Below the pieces are notes generated by a model that had not been told where the DNA came from, did no database searches, and saw nothing but the letters and a program-made list of their open reading frames with translations. Positions 9,101 to 17,802 of a DNA stretch of 64,000 nt are shown in pieces; within the stretch, counting starts at the first letter, position 1, and each line of letters opens with the position of its first letter. The stretch comes from a bacterium (lineage in GTDB: Bacteria > Patescibacteriota > Gracilibacteria > Absconditabacterales > Absconditicoccaceae), in assembly GCA_020627925.1 (NCBI GenBank), contig JAHDFY010000005.1, forward strand, positions 61,608-125,607, read 5' to 3'. The translations under genes and the position numbers were made by a program.

Positions 9101-11715
9101 CTTCCTCAACTGCTTCGTATGATAATGATTATGCAAATACAAATCATGGGTATACCCATCAGACAAGTACCACAATCAATGGTATGACGCATCAGTCGAC
9201 TATCAGTTATAACAATGCTTCTTTGCCCAATATTCCTACTAGTGTGACAAGTTCTAATGGAATCACGCAGACGCTTCATTTTCAAGGGGATGTAGTGGTG
9301 CAGCGGGATATCACATCGAGTGCGACAGGCAAGACATTGGTAGAAAAATGGGAGTATGACGCAAATGATGCGTATGTAATAAAATATACAGACGCGAATG
9401 ACGTTGAGTGGGAAGTTTCACGCAATGCTCAGGGTCGTGTAGAGGACATCAAGGATGCTGACGGTGTGGTAATGCAGTCATTTACCTATGACAACAAAGG
9501 ACAAATAACCGACATAGACATACTTGGTGTAGAAAACATAACATTACAAAACTACAAACACGGTATTCCGCAGCTTATTCAGCAAGGAGATCGAATAGTA
9601 CAAAATGTGGTCACAGGGCGAGGACTAGTCAGTGAAGAAATTGTTAATGGTCGATCATACAAGACGACTCAAGACAAAAATGACTTGGTCACGCAGACGC
9701 AAACACCTATGGGAAAGTCGTATGATTATGCATGGACTGGGAATGGTGAGTTACAAACAATCACCACCAATTGGGGGGATGTAACTACGTATGACTATGA
9801 TCCTCATACACGTCTTTTGCACAAGATAGGACGATTTGGTAAATTTGTTGAATATACTTATGATGCAAATCATTTTTATCGTCTTGCTTCTGTCAAATTA
9901 GAGGACAATACTGTGCTCAATCAGACATATTTTGCAGGAGGCGCGCACGATGGTTTTCTCAAAGATAATGGGTATGCACAGATGACATATTACAATGCGC
10001 CATTGACGACTCATCACAATATGCTGCATACTATCAAAAATATCGACAGTGATATTGTTGATACCTATGAGTATGATGAGTTTGGCAGAGAAACAAAACA
10101 TACTACAACATTTTCTGATGGAACAACACAAAAACATTTGTTGTTTGGTTATGATGATGTTGGCAACACAACGACAATAAACTACAACGGACCAGTGTGT
10201 CAATATTCCTATAATCATAACCGTCAAGTGGATACTATCAAATTTGATGGAATGGTCATAGGAATCAATACATACAACCAAAATGGGCAACTAATCAAAA
10301 CCGTCTATGGAAATAATGTTGAAGAAGAATATATCTATAATACCTATGGTGAATTATTTCAACGTTTGGTACAAGATACATTACAACTACTTGGCGGTGA
10401 ACGAATGTATTACAGCCTTAATGGAACAATTGATTCGGTATTGATGGCAGAAGGGTATCAGGAAGATCCGTGGCCTCAGCGAGAGTTCACGTATACGCCT
10501 AATCCCACCAACCAACAAGTACAAAGCTTACAAGGAAAAATGAATGGATTTCAGACGAGTATTACCGCTACCTATGATGATCGAGGCAACTTGATTAGCA
10601 CAGGGGGAGATTTTCCTTCTACGCTGACCTATGACAAGCACAACAACGTATTGACCCAAACATATAATGGATCACTATTGTTGTACAGTGCTAAATACAA
10701 TGGGTTAGGTTTGGTAGCAGAAGTCAAAGGTGATTTTCGCTATGTCTTGGACACAAGAGGAATGGGCGATTTGATGATAGAAATCAATGCACAAGGAAAC
10801 GTGCGATGGTATTATATCTATGCCAATGGCGGATTGTTTGCTCGTGTAAGTCCTTATGGTGATGTAGAGTATTATCATTTCAATCATCGCGGTGACACCA
10901 AGATGATGACAGATAATGCAGGTACGGTAATCAATACCTATGATTATACGACCTATGGAGAGCCATACAATGTACAAGAAAATGGTGTACATTCCAATCA
11001 ATTCCGTCACAGTGGAAAGTTTGGCGTACGTTATATCAATCAATTCTTGTCTTATCACCGAGCTCGTTACTACAACCCTATCTTCCGTCGCTTCAATAGC
11101 ATGGATCCGGTGTATCACTCCAATCCATACCAATACTGCGATGGCAATCCAATAGATAAGGTTGATCCAAACGGTTTAGCGGCAATATCTTCAAACCTTT
11201 TTGGTGCTGGAAATTTATTTAAGGGGCCAACCAACTTGTTGGGAATTTTTAATAACAAGTTTACTTTTCAAAACAAACCTAATGATTTAAACTCAATTAT
11301 GGTTGATTTATTTATTGGAGACCTTGTTGAAAGAGTATCTTTAAATAAAAATGCGGGCTTAATACCAGGTGTCGTTTTAGGACACATAAATATGGCAAAT
11401 TATTATGATAATAGTAGTTATGTTATAGACGCTGCAGTTTCAAGCAACGTTGGTCCTTTGGTTACTGTTTTAAGTTACAAAGCATCGTCTTCTGTGTTTG
11501 CATCAGTTGCTTTTCCTGTAGTAGTAACTAAAGCAATTGTAGATTTAGGACATATTCCATTTGATATGTATAATCATGGTATAGATATAGCATTTGATAA
11601 TCTAGGCAAAAAAGCAGCCTTTGGAGATTTTGTTGGGCTTGGAGTTAAGGCTTGGTACAAAATGGAAGATAATATAAAAAATCTTGCAATTTGGACTGTT
11701 TCTAAATTCAAATAA
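6163..11715 (+). CDS. RHS/YD-repeat protein with variable C-terminal domain
   Basis: The protein has 1850 residues, all without UGA. Residues 1-20 are a signal peptide. Residues 192-322 resemble the Cys-containing adhesive domain of Bacteroidota secreted proteins (NDDPCTAQNL...GEDVWFSTTV). Residues 325-412 are Ig-like. Residues 425-640 contain two faint SLH-like stretches. Residues 850-1600 carry YD repeats (YDNKGQITDI, YDEFGRETKH, GYDDVGNTTTINY). Residues 1600-1672 are the RHS-associated core (FGVRYINQFLSYHRARYYNP, ending DPNGL). Residues 1673-1850 are a variable tip of unknown family with a hydrophobic stretch near 1765-1800, and their DNA is visibly richer in AT than the body. RHS proteins commonly encapsulate and deliver toxic tips. 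The tip's activity is unknown; a membrane-acting toxin is a guess. Arg is mostly CGN here but mostly AGA in the housekeeping genes, which supports transfer. Confidence 0.9.
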   Translation: MRTLHVLLLLCSMISVLTAQTFTVSTSVDPTNTLSTLSGKTYIVSIPFSGGSNAGSPATMASIEGTATGITITSSTPGNTVSPPTTTYKCDGRLQLYRRDGSSTILVQTMTYPCNVTNWSYTIPASQLHNTGTKEYFAILYPHGISCAPPTQQCVGNDGINPTVWQQGVNGNGHYMGTWNITATLPTTPPANDDPCTAQNLSLGATCAWNTYHNYSATNASVASPGCANYQGEDVWFSTTVPSNGAYIVKLHSTTSGLNNGGAAAYAGSCTSMTMLECDDNSGYGSMPRLEPVNMSPGSTSLIRFWDKHGDDQGTFDICLQEMKTTVATPNNAWVPGHTTTVYLTKNFTMAAATLKLYKAGAFVQTLQTGITTGSTHFTVPSGLAAGADYHLRIEHEHSAAVYGISGLFTVAGAGGPCIFTSPLATDPEYQAFCDLANWGIIQYRSNGYPNDVMPREDAAYVLVTSWENGTASPARDYPIWSMDLQSHNVETFNVLRSLTYNDDEAVVKTQINYQPGEQTQLRYWIKMLWETFNLPRYSTPTSAGPAPVFTLSTGGSVTQGDFMYSYLLPAYELGILSTANNLDQGTTRRTGLYQLWQVLNNLNQSGGWSIPTPSGTQIRTRPTASDVLNPSYYKKPINADLYNIIQPKDLSDGIFGQYFKSGMSLSGDGGMGASVNASYSGLWSHLPEAFRANNGMGDNPNWTLDVHDYFLYVPGSQKSTNPSYEHQTSYREKDYFVHLNATGVGEVWEADMSGGTMKQVHHGPKTKNVTIMVNTPTLKQLLVQYKGGGSAIYRSYYKNEYGYDVYMLGMITNNYNQTTKLYYEQGQTITLPDGSPETAYRLKYIEPAGGGSHRRFECHYDPSATNDKLVDIVDNSDGSGKERHFQFSYTGENITAITDAESNQWTYSYHTGSHANHLHYITWPEQNVTTLHMTNHYVTSITTPSNGTIVINPSLDYQAGTYTKQMDVYDGNNTLVSSSSSTASYDNDYANTNHGYTHQTSTTINGMTHQSTISYNNASLPNIPTSVTSSNGITQTLHFQGDVVVQRDITSSATGKTLVEKWEYDANDAYVIKYTDANDVEWEVSRNAQGRVEDIKDADGVVMQSFTYDNKGQITDIDILGVENITLQNYKHGIPQLIQQGDRIVQNVVTGRGLVSEEIVNGRSYKTTQDKNDLVTQTQTPMGKSYDYAWTGNGELQTITTNWGDVTTYDYDPHTRLLHKIGRFGKFVEYTYDANHFYRLASVKLEDNTVLNQTYFAGGAHDGFLKDNGYAQMTYYNAPLTTHHNMLHTIKNIDSDIVDTYEYDEFGRETKHTTTFSDGTTQKHLLFGYDDVGNTTTINYNGPVCQYSYNHNRQVDTIKFDGMVIGINTYNQNGQLIKTVYGNNVEEEYIYNTYGELFQRLVQDTLQLLGGERMYYSLNGTIDSVLMAEGYQEDPWPQREFTYTPNPTNQQVQSLQGKMNGFQTSITATYDDRGNLISTGGDFPSTLTYDKHNNVLTQTYNGSLLLYSAKYNGLGLVAEVKGDFRYVLDTRGMGDLMIEINAQGNVRWYYIYANGGLFARVSPYGDVEYYHFNHRGDTKMMTDNAGTVINTYDYTTYGEPYNVQENGVHSNQFRHSGKFGVRYINQFLSYHRARYYNPIFRRFNSMDPVYHSNPYQYCDGNPIDKVDPNGLAAISSNLFGAGNLFKGPTNLLGIFNNKFTFQNKPNDLNSIMVDLFIGDLVERVSLNKNAGLIPGVVLGHINMANYYDNSSYVIDAAVSSNVGPLVTVLSYKASSSVFASVAFPVVVTKAIVDLGHIPFDMYNHGIDIAFDNLGKKAAFGDFVGLGVKAWYKMEDNIKNLAIWTVSKFK

Positions 11716-11735
11716 AAAAACAGCAAATTATTAAT

Positions 11736-11767
11736 AAATCGGTAATGGTTTTATCCACTACCGATTT
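11736..11767. terminator. Hairpin between convergent genes
   Basis: A perfect 9-bp inverted repeat (AAATCGGTA / TACCGATTT) with a 14-nt loop lies between the RHS stop and the end of the opposing gene at 11781. The T-tract is poor on both strands, so it may be a weak bidirectional terminator or transcript-end stabiliser. Confidence 0.5.
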
Positions 11768-11780
11768 CTCTTTAAAGTTC

Positions 11781-12434
11781 TTATTTTTGAATTAAAGTAA
11801 ATGCTCGTTTATCAATAAATCAAGAATTTATTTGTCACGTTGAGTAAACTGTGTGTATTTCATCTCATCGATGGTTCATAATTATTATTTTAGCAACAAA
11901 ACCGATTACGTCATTAGACGTGTGAAATCACTCAAATATTATTTTTTTAATTACTTTTTCCTCTCATAAATAAATTTTCACCTTGTGATCTGTAAAATTA
12001 ATCTTTCGCTCTTCAAAAAAATTCTTTAGCAAGCCAATTTTTCATCCGCCATAAGAGATTGGTTCGCTTATTCAAGTTAATGCAAAAGATCAAAAATAAT
12101 AATTAGGTATATTGTTGTCCTTGAAATAAAATCAACTATTATCACATCATAATAAATTAGTTTTTTTAAAATTTTGGAGTGTTGGGAGTGCTATTCTCAA
12201 AACTTTGGAGTATTTTTGAATTTCTTTCTCTAATTTTTCTTCTTCCAATATTTTTTTATGTAATGATTCCTGTAATTGTTCTGTTCATCAGTAGATTTGT
12301 AATAATTTATCATAACAGTTGTTTATTTCTTTTTTTTTGGAAAATTGTTCTGTATTTACAATAGAATAAAATATGATAAAAAAAGTTACTCATAAGAAAA
12401 ATAGACTCATACAAATTTTTAAAGCTTTTTTCAT
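11781..12434 (-). CDS. Membrane-anchored protein of unknown function, convergent with RHS gene
   Basis: Reading UGA as Gly opens a 217-residue frame on the minus strand that is invisible with the standard code because it has eleven or so UGA codons. It starts MKKALKICMSLFFLG, has one transmembrane or signal segment at residues 5-25, a charged helical stretch at 30-75, and a mixed domain rich in Gly and Lys up to the C-terminal LIQK. No family is recognised. Its position directly after the RHS tip, but on the opposite strand, makes it one candidate for an RHS immunity or accessory gene. The consistent frame and natural-looking protein composition support it as a real gene. Confidence 0.7.
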
Positions 12435-12454
12435 TTGATTTTTTATATAATGCT

Positions 12455-12573
12455 AAATATATTACATTTTTTTTATATTTTTATATAAATAAATCAATGG
12501 TATCAACTATAGTAAGTGTGTAAAAAATGAGTAGTAAAAAGATGGAATATAAGAAGAAATTACATAGAATATT
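12455..12573 (+). repeat. Leader repeat, copy 1
   Basis: This stretch and 18755-18871 are nearly identical direct copies. Each covers an AT-rich promoter-like region, the 5' untranslated part and the first 10 or so codons (MSSKKMEYKK) of the gene that follows. One internal mismatch is seen in the 60 bp before the ATG, and similarity fades after the twelfth codon. The shared block could be a common promoter, a recombination substrate, or the trace of a partial duplication. Confidence 0.85.
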
Positions 12574-13093
12574 TGTTTATTATACTTACTTTGCAATGAA
12601 TAAGTGATACTATTATGTTATTTTACTTTTAGTTGCTGTACTACTTTATTTTTGGCACAAAAAATATTCTAAAATAAATTCTCAATATGAATCTGATGAT
12701 AGTGTTATTCTTCCTGGACCTATAGCGCTGTTTAATAATTCCAGGGATCACTGCTTATGATTTGTATGAGATTTTTCTCCATCATATCATGATGAATTTT
12801 TTTATTTTTACACTATAGATTGCTTTAAAGAAATAGGAAAAAATAATCCATCTGAGTCTGAAGATATTTATTTCTCATTTGTAAATTACGATCAACAAAT
12901 TAAACTAAAAGGTTCTTTCAATAAATTATTAAAAAATATTAAAAATTCTAAAAAAATAAGAGTTAAAAATAATAAAAACTTATTTTTAATTAAAGATTCT
13001 AAAGAAGTAAAAGAACGATTGCATAATTTTATAAAAATTATTGATATTGCATTAGAAAAAGAGCTTACCATATGATTACAACTTGATTGGTAG
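12527..13093 (+). CDS. Membrane-anchored immunity-like protein, family A
   Basis: The protein has 188 residues with four UGA codons. Residues 1-25 are a short basic N-terminus, 26-42 one transmembrane helix (YYYVILLLVAVLLYFW), and the rest a mixed alpha/beta domain (EFFYFYTIDCFKEIG, IYFSFVNYDQQI) ending in KEVKERL...LTIGLQLDW. The C-terminal 30 residues align by eye with those of the gene at 13879 and with a remnant at 20198, and the middle is copied as a fragment at 13629. A multiplied, partly degraded family beside an RHS gene is typical of immunity genes, but no named immunity family is recognised. The ATG lies inside leader repeat copy 1. Confidence 0.75.
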
Positions 13094-13136
13094 CTTTTGT
13101 TATTGAAATTGCCAATTTGGTAGAAATGCCTTTATC

Positions 13137-13157
13137 GCTAGAGTAGTAAATTCTAGC
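13137..13157 (+). terminator. Possible weak terminator hairpin
   Basis: A 6-bp stem (GCTAGA / TCTAGC) with a 9-nt loop lies 44 bp after the preceding stop codon. It lacks a good T-tract. Confidence 0.25.
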
Positions 13158-13199
13158 CTATTATTTGCAACATTTTTATAGTATATTTATTCTGTTAAT

Positions 13200-13628
13200 A
13201 TGTATTGTGAAAATATATTAAACTTTAATTACGATGGTCAAAATTATGCTATTCCCTATCGTATATGTAATGAAACTAAAGTAGAGAATATCATTCTTTT
13301 AGAAAAATATAAAATTACAAGACACCATAATGGTTTTGTGAGAGAGGCAGCTATACAAAAATTATTACAAGATAACGTAGGAGTATTGGGAACTATTTGT
13401 ATATTATTACTAGTTGGTGAGTATGTATTGTCAATTATACAGCTAATATATGATCAAAGAGAAAAGATAGATCGTGATATATGTCATAAAATATTTTTAC
13501 AAAATCCCTGATATCAACAACTTTTGTATGATAAAATAATAAGTTATCGGAATCAATATTATAGAAAAGAATTTCCTAATAAAAATGATTATCCTGGTAT
13601 CAAGTTTTTCAATTATATTGTTAAATAA
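13200..13628 (+). CDS. Hypothetical protein with one hydrophobic segment
   Basis: The protein has 142 residues with one UGA codon. It starts MYCENILNFNYDGQNY. Residues 62-80 form a hydrophobic segment (GVLGTICILLLVGEYVLSII), and the C-terminal half is basic and Tyr-rich. It resembles no family that I recognise. It sits between an immunity-like gene and a fragment of that same gene, so it may be a toxin tip lacking its carrier, or another accessory protein. Confidence 0.55.
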
Positions 13629-13760
13629 ATTTTTTACGCTATAGATTGCTTTAAAGAAATAGATAAAAATAATTCATCTAAATTTGAAGGTATTTATTTC
13701 TCATTTACAAATTGCGATCAACAAATTAAAGCTAACTTTTTTGATCAATATCTGGAATAA
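13629..13760 (+). pseudogene. Fragment of immunity-like family A gene
   Basis: About 105 bp here closely matches 12796-12912 inside the gene at 12527. In the matching frame it reads AIDCFKEIDKNN...IYFSFTNCDQQIK and then diverges to a TAA stop at 13758. No start, promoter or membrane segment is present. It is a truncated duplicate of the middle of the family A gene. Confidence 0.8.
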
Positions 13761-13802
13761 TTTTTCAATACAGAAATAGGAAAATATGATCTTTTATTGC
13801 TC

Positions 13803-13831
13803 AAGATTACTAATTGAAACCTTTGTAATCT
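13803..13831. other. Inverted repeat in intergenic remnant region
   Basis: A perfect 8-bp inverted repeat (AAGATTAC / GTAATCTT) with a 13-nt loop lies between the gene fragment and the next gene. There is no T-tract, so a terminator role is doubtful. The rest of 13761-13878 shows nothing recognisable. Confidence 0.35.
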
Positions 13832-13878
13832 TAAAAAGTACACAGTAAAAGTGGGAATATTTATTAGTTTTGGTAAAA

Positions 13879-14364
13879 ATGTTATTTATATCAATAATTT
13901 TTATAATCCTATTTCTAGGAATTATCTTATTATTTCTTTATGAAGATAATGATAATAAAGATGAGATAGATTTGCCTCCATCATTTATCTATTTAGATAG
14001 TAATAATTGATCTTCTAATCAAACTTTTCTTGAATGAGAGAATGATTATTTTACTTATTATTATTCCATTCCAATTTTTAATAGTATAGGTAGAAAGGAT
14101 CTATTAGATACGGGCGATGCTTATTTGTATTGTAGTTTTTTTTCTAAGGATCAAATCGTGACAACATTAGGTGTTATGAAATCTATGCTTCATGACTTAA
14201 ATCATGTTTCACAAATACCTTCTATAACAGTCTATAATCATAAATGAGATAAGAATTATACAAAAAATAAAGAGGATGTTATGCACTGGCTTTCCAATAT
14301 GATTGATTTACGAGAAACTTGCTTAAAAAAATGATATACGTTAGCAATTCAGACAGAACGGTAG
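13879..14364 (+). CDS. Membrane-anchored immunity-like protein, family A paralog
   Basis: The protein has 161 residues with four UGA codons. Residues 2-20 are a transmembrane helix (LFISIIFIILFLGIILLF), followed by an acidic linker and a domain containing DYFTYYYSIPIFNSIG and AYLYCSFFSKDQIV. These parts align in order with EFFYFYTIDCFKEIG and IYFSFVNYDQQI of the gene at 12527. The C-terminus (EDVMHWL...LAIQTER) also aligns with that gene and with the remnant at 20198. Function is unknown. A divergent second immunity protein for an exchangeable RHS tip is the leading idea. Confidence 0.7.
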
Positions 14365-14441
14365 TAATTGTTTTCAATGTCTTAAAGATGAAAGAATTAT
14401 CTAAACTTATATAAAGATTTTAGACCAGGAAATTGATAAAT

Positions 14442-15011
14442 ATGATTCAAATTAACTGATTTGAGCTTTTAATTCAAATAGTTCAGCAAAATTTTATAGA
14501 CTCAAACCAAGATCTACTATTAGATCAATGAGGTTGTAGCTATTTAGTTAGAGATATAGTAAGTTGAAGTAGTTTTTTGATTAAAGTTCCTACGATTCAT
14601 AACAATAAAAAATTTATTGGTGATCAGTTTTGGGGGCTACCAGATGGAAAAACTTTAATTATTATATCTGATAGTATTATAACAATTGATATTGAAAGCA
14701 AAAAAGTTGTAACTTTTTCAAATCAGACATTGGGGCAGATTTTCGTCTCTAAATCAACTCAAGAATTACTTTTATTACATGAAGATAGGATTACTATTTT
14801 TTGAGAAAATTGAACTAAAGCTTTTAATTACTCAGATGACGAGTATAAAAGTTTGTTATCAACTAGTTGACTTTTAATTTTCCATTGAATAGAAATAAAT
14901 AAAGTAACATTAGATAATATTTACTGAAAGGTTTATTCTTTCGTAAACTGAGAACATAAACGAGTTTCGTGAATTTTCTCTAAAAAAACTTGAGAATTTA
15001 CTCAAATATAA
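14442..15011 (+). CDS. Beta-rich hypothetical protein
   Basis: The protein has 189 residues with thirteen or so UGA codons, the densest use in the window. No signal peptide or membrane segment is present. Strands such as KTLIIISDSIITIDIESKK, QELLLLHEDRITIF and GLLIFHGIEI look like blades of a beta-propeller or WD-like sheet, with Gly at the turns. It ends just before a strong terminator and the orphan RHS core fragment. The context suggests a soluble immunity or accessory protein. No family is recognised. Confidence 0.65.
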
Positions 15012-15016
15012 ATTTA

Positions 15017-15053
15017 AAACTAGTAAGATGTATAACTCTTGCTAGTTTTTTTG
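15017..15053 (+). terminator. Intrinsic terminator
   Basis: A 12-bp stem with one G-U pair (AAACTAGTAAGA / TCTTGCTAGTTT), an 8-nt loop and a following T-tract lie 5 bp after the stop codon of the gene at 14442. Confidence 0.85.
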
Positions 15054-15112
15054 TATGTAAAATGAGTCAGAAATCTGTAGAAGAAAATTCTTATTTATAT
15101 AAGCTTATTGCT

Positions 15113-15249
15113 ACAATGGAAAAATTGATATACGTTATATCAATCAATTCTTATCTTATCACCGAGCTCGCTATTACAACCCTATTTTCCGTCGCTTCAA
15201 CAGCATGGATCCGGTGTGTCACTCCAATCGATATCGATATCAATATTAA
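15113..15249 (+). pseudogene. Orphan fragment of the RHS core
   Basis: This stretch matches 11009-11135 of the RHS gene at high nucleotide identity. In the matching frame it reads RYINQFLSYHRARYYNP...FNSMDPV, then CHSNRY and a TAA stop at 15247. It lacks the DPNGL motif and any upstream RHS body. Such displaced core fragments are known from RHS loci, where they mark tips pushed out by newer ones. Here a tip is no longer attached in frame. Confidence 0.9.
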
Positions 15250-15275
15250 AGAAGTTCTTTTAAGTTTTTATTACA

Positions 15276-15301
15276 TAGGGGTTATGTTTTCATAGCCCCT
15301 A
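15276..15301 (+). terminator. Hairpin after RHS fragment
   Basis: An 11-bp stem with one G-U pair (TAGGGGTTATG / CATAGCCCCTA) closes on a TTTT loop. A T-run follows only about 10 bp later, so termination strength is uncertain. Confidence 0.6.
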
Positions 15302-15375
15302 ATTCTAGCATTTTTTTATTGGAATTAAAAATCAACTGTACCAATAAAATAATTTTTACAAGAAAAGCATAGATA

Positions 15376-16176
15376 ATGAACAAAAATTTTACCATAAAAA
15401 AATTTGATTTTTGAGTAAAAAATATTCATTTTTCAAAAGAAATAATAGAATTTTCTGATAGACAAGCTTGGATTATTGCTAGATTAATTGGATGAAGTCG
15501 TACTTTTATCAAAAGTGCAAGAGAAAAAATTATTAGTGATATACTAAATATAATAGCAGGAATGTCATATTGAAGAAATGAATCTGTATTTGCAAAGGAA
15601 TATATTAGTGAATGGGAAGAAATTAATAAGAAAATCAAACCTTATAAAGATCATATGGTACAGAATATCGAATATGCAATTGTAGAAAGAGATTTTATTA
15701 CTATACAACCAGGAAAAAAAGCATCAAATTTTTTAGAAAAAGTACTTATTTTCATTATTGCCCTCACTTTAGTAGGGGGGAGCTATTTCTGGTGAAAAAA
15801 AATTATTCTTGTTATAATAGGTTTAATAGTTTTTATTTATGGTTTGAATCAATCGGATCAAAAATGACTATTTGATAATGAGGGTGACTTTTTTATTTGA
15901 CGTTGTGGTCAATGATTTGATGAACTTGTGTATTTCCCTCCGTTGTTGCATAAGGCAATACACGATAATATCTCTTTTTTTCTTGATGGTAAAATGAAGA
16001 AAATATCTGATGATGAAATTTATCCGACAATTACAATCAAAAAAATGAAACATCCAGCTATCATGTCATATATGAAAAAACAGGAATTATGAGATCTTTG
16101 GAATAATTATGTAACAGCACTTGAAAAATTTTTTGATGGAAAAACAAAAGAACTATATTTTGCTCACCAATTATAG
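15376..16176 (+). CDS. Two-TM protein of unknown function
   Basis: The protein has 266 residues with about nine UGA codons. The N-terminal 125 residues are predicted helical and charged. Two adjacent membrane helices follow at about 130-172 (VLIFIIALTLVGGSYFWG, IILVIIGLIVFIYG), then a cytoplasmic-looking C-terminal domain containing GRCGQGFDELVYFPPLLHKAI. The same layout recurs in the genes at 20340 and 21265, although residue similarity is not obvious. Membrane topology and family are inferred by eye. It is the first gene after the RHS fragment. Confidence 0.65.
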
Positions 16177-16207
16177 AAAAATAATCTTTATTAAATAATC
16201 TTTGTTC

Positions 16208-17746
16208 ATGAATCAGGCAGGTACAAAAGATCTTAGTAATTATTTTGCTGTATGAAACTATACAGAGTGTTCTGATATAATAAAAAACATGACTGAATGA
16301 GAGCAATGAGCAGAAACAAACTACATTTTTTCACATATACTTTTACAGAGCCAAGAAAAAGAGTCTGCCCAAGAAAGAGCAAAAGAGATATTTTCTTATG
16401 AGAATTTTCAATCATATCATGTTGCTTTTTTTCTATTATTGACCAATAAAAATAAAAAATATAATTTTTTTTTGAATAAAAATATTATTAACTCTTTAGT
16501 TGTATTGCAATCACCATTTCTTATTAAAAATGTTTTTTCTTGGTACCACAATCTAGGCCTTTACTCTTCTGTTATAAGTTACTGGAATAAAATTTTGCCC
16601 CTCTATGCCAATAATGATGAGCTGATTGCGAATATTGCACATATGGTTGGGGATTCTTTTTATAAATCAGGGAGTATAAAAAAAGCGTTAAAAATATACC
16701 GCAAAGATAAAGATATAAAAAAGAAACAAGACACAATAAAAAATAATTGTATACAATTGTGATTCACAACAACTCAGATATCTGAGGTTGAACCGATAAT
16801 TGATTATCTTACCATTTTTGCTATGCAACAACAATACACTGTTGAAAACATGAATAACATGATACATGAGATAAAATCAAAACAAACTGAATCAATAGTA
16901 TATAGTTATTTGTTGGCATTATGTTTTGAAAAACTCTCAAACTCTGAACATGTTATAGATGAAGTACAAGACTATTACCGGAATAAGTATGTCGTATTGT
17001 TAGAGAAGGTTATATCAACACACCCACTTAAAGAAATATTAAAAATATTAGTAGAAATTTTCCTTTTTGTAGAATGTGATATGGCAAAAGCAGATTATTA
17101 TATAAAGAAAATTCCAGTCGCTAATGCTGAATATCGAGAATTTTCATATAAATACTTGGTTAAAAAAAAAGCTTTTAATGAGTTAAAAATTTTTTTTGGA
17201 GAATATAATGATATTTTTAAAGAAAAAGAGTGAGTGCTAGATAACTTTGGAGGTGAAATTATTGATTTTTTATCTCAACATAGAAGAGAATTATCTCATT
17301 GATATGGTAAAGTAATAGAAATACTTTTAAAAAGAAATCCATATTTTGCTCTTTCTAAACTACATAAGCAATCATTAAACAAATTATTGACTCATTTTTC
17401 TTTGGAAATTACTCAAAAAGTAATCAAGGAGTGGTCAAAAAATCAATGAAATGGGAATATTTTAATAGCTACCTATGAACAGTATTCACTAAGCAAGTCT
17501 CTTTACTGATTACATGCTGTAACAGAAAAACTATGTAATGCTCTCAAACATTACGAAGCAAATGAATATGAAATTTTTTTTGACTATAAAGAATGGATGG
17601 TTTGGGAATTGTATAAAAATTATAAGACACTATGAAATTATCAACAAAGTTTGGTGTGGTTAATGAAATATATTCGTATAAATTTTTATATAGTTTCAGA
17701 TGAGGTACGAGAAGAGAAAAAAGTATTACAAAAAAATGTATTGTAA
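16208..17746 (+). CDS. Helical-repeat (TPR-like) protein
   Basis: The protein has 512 residues with nine or so UGA codons. It has no signal peptide and no membrane segment. It is almost entirely amphipathic helix in pairs of about 35 residues, for example ELIANIAHMVGDSFYKSGSIKKALKIYRKD, which fits a TPR unit. This suggests an alpha-solenoid scaffold for protein contacts. The start ATG at 16208 is the first in frame, 31 bp after the upstream stop. No enzymatic motif is seen. The gene lies in the accessory island and its role is unknown. Confidence 0.7.
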
Positions 17747-17802
17747 TATAATGTGTGTTTGGAAGATTTTTTTGTCCATTCTTGATTAGGTGTTCATTAA
17801 AA

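Noticed and set aside
6163..11715. Assembly chimera with a Bacteroidota genome as the default explanation
   Set aside because: The related RHS core fragment at 15113-15249 lies in code-25 sequence, so the lineage has handled this RHS before. Chimerism is not excluded and is listed as a check.
12179..12364. Small hydrophobic plus-strand gene with GTG start
   Set aside because: It lies wholly inside the 217-residue minus-strand gene that appears when UGA is read as Gly.
15061..15249. Coding frame starting MSQKSVEEN and running over the RHS fragment
   Set aside because: The frame is different from the RHS core frame and gives no family-like protein; the homologous frame is the meaningful one.
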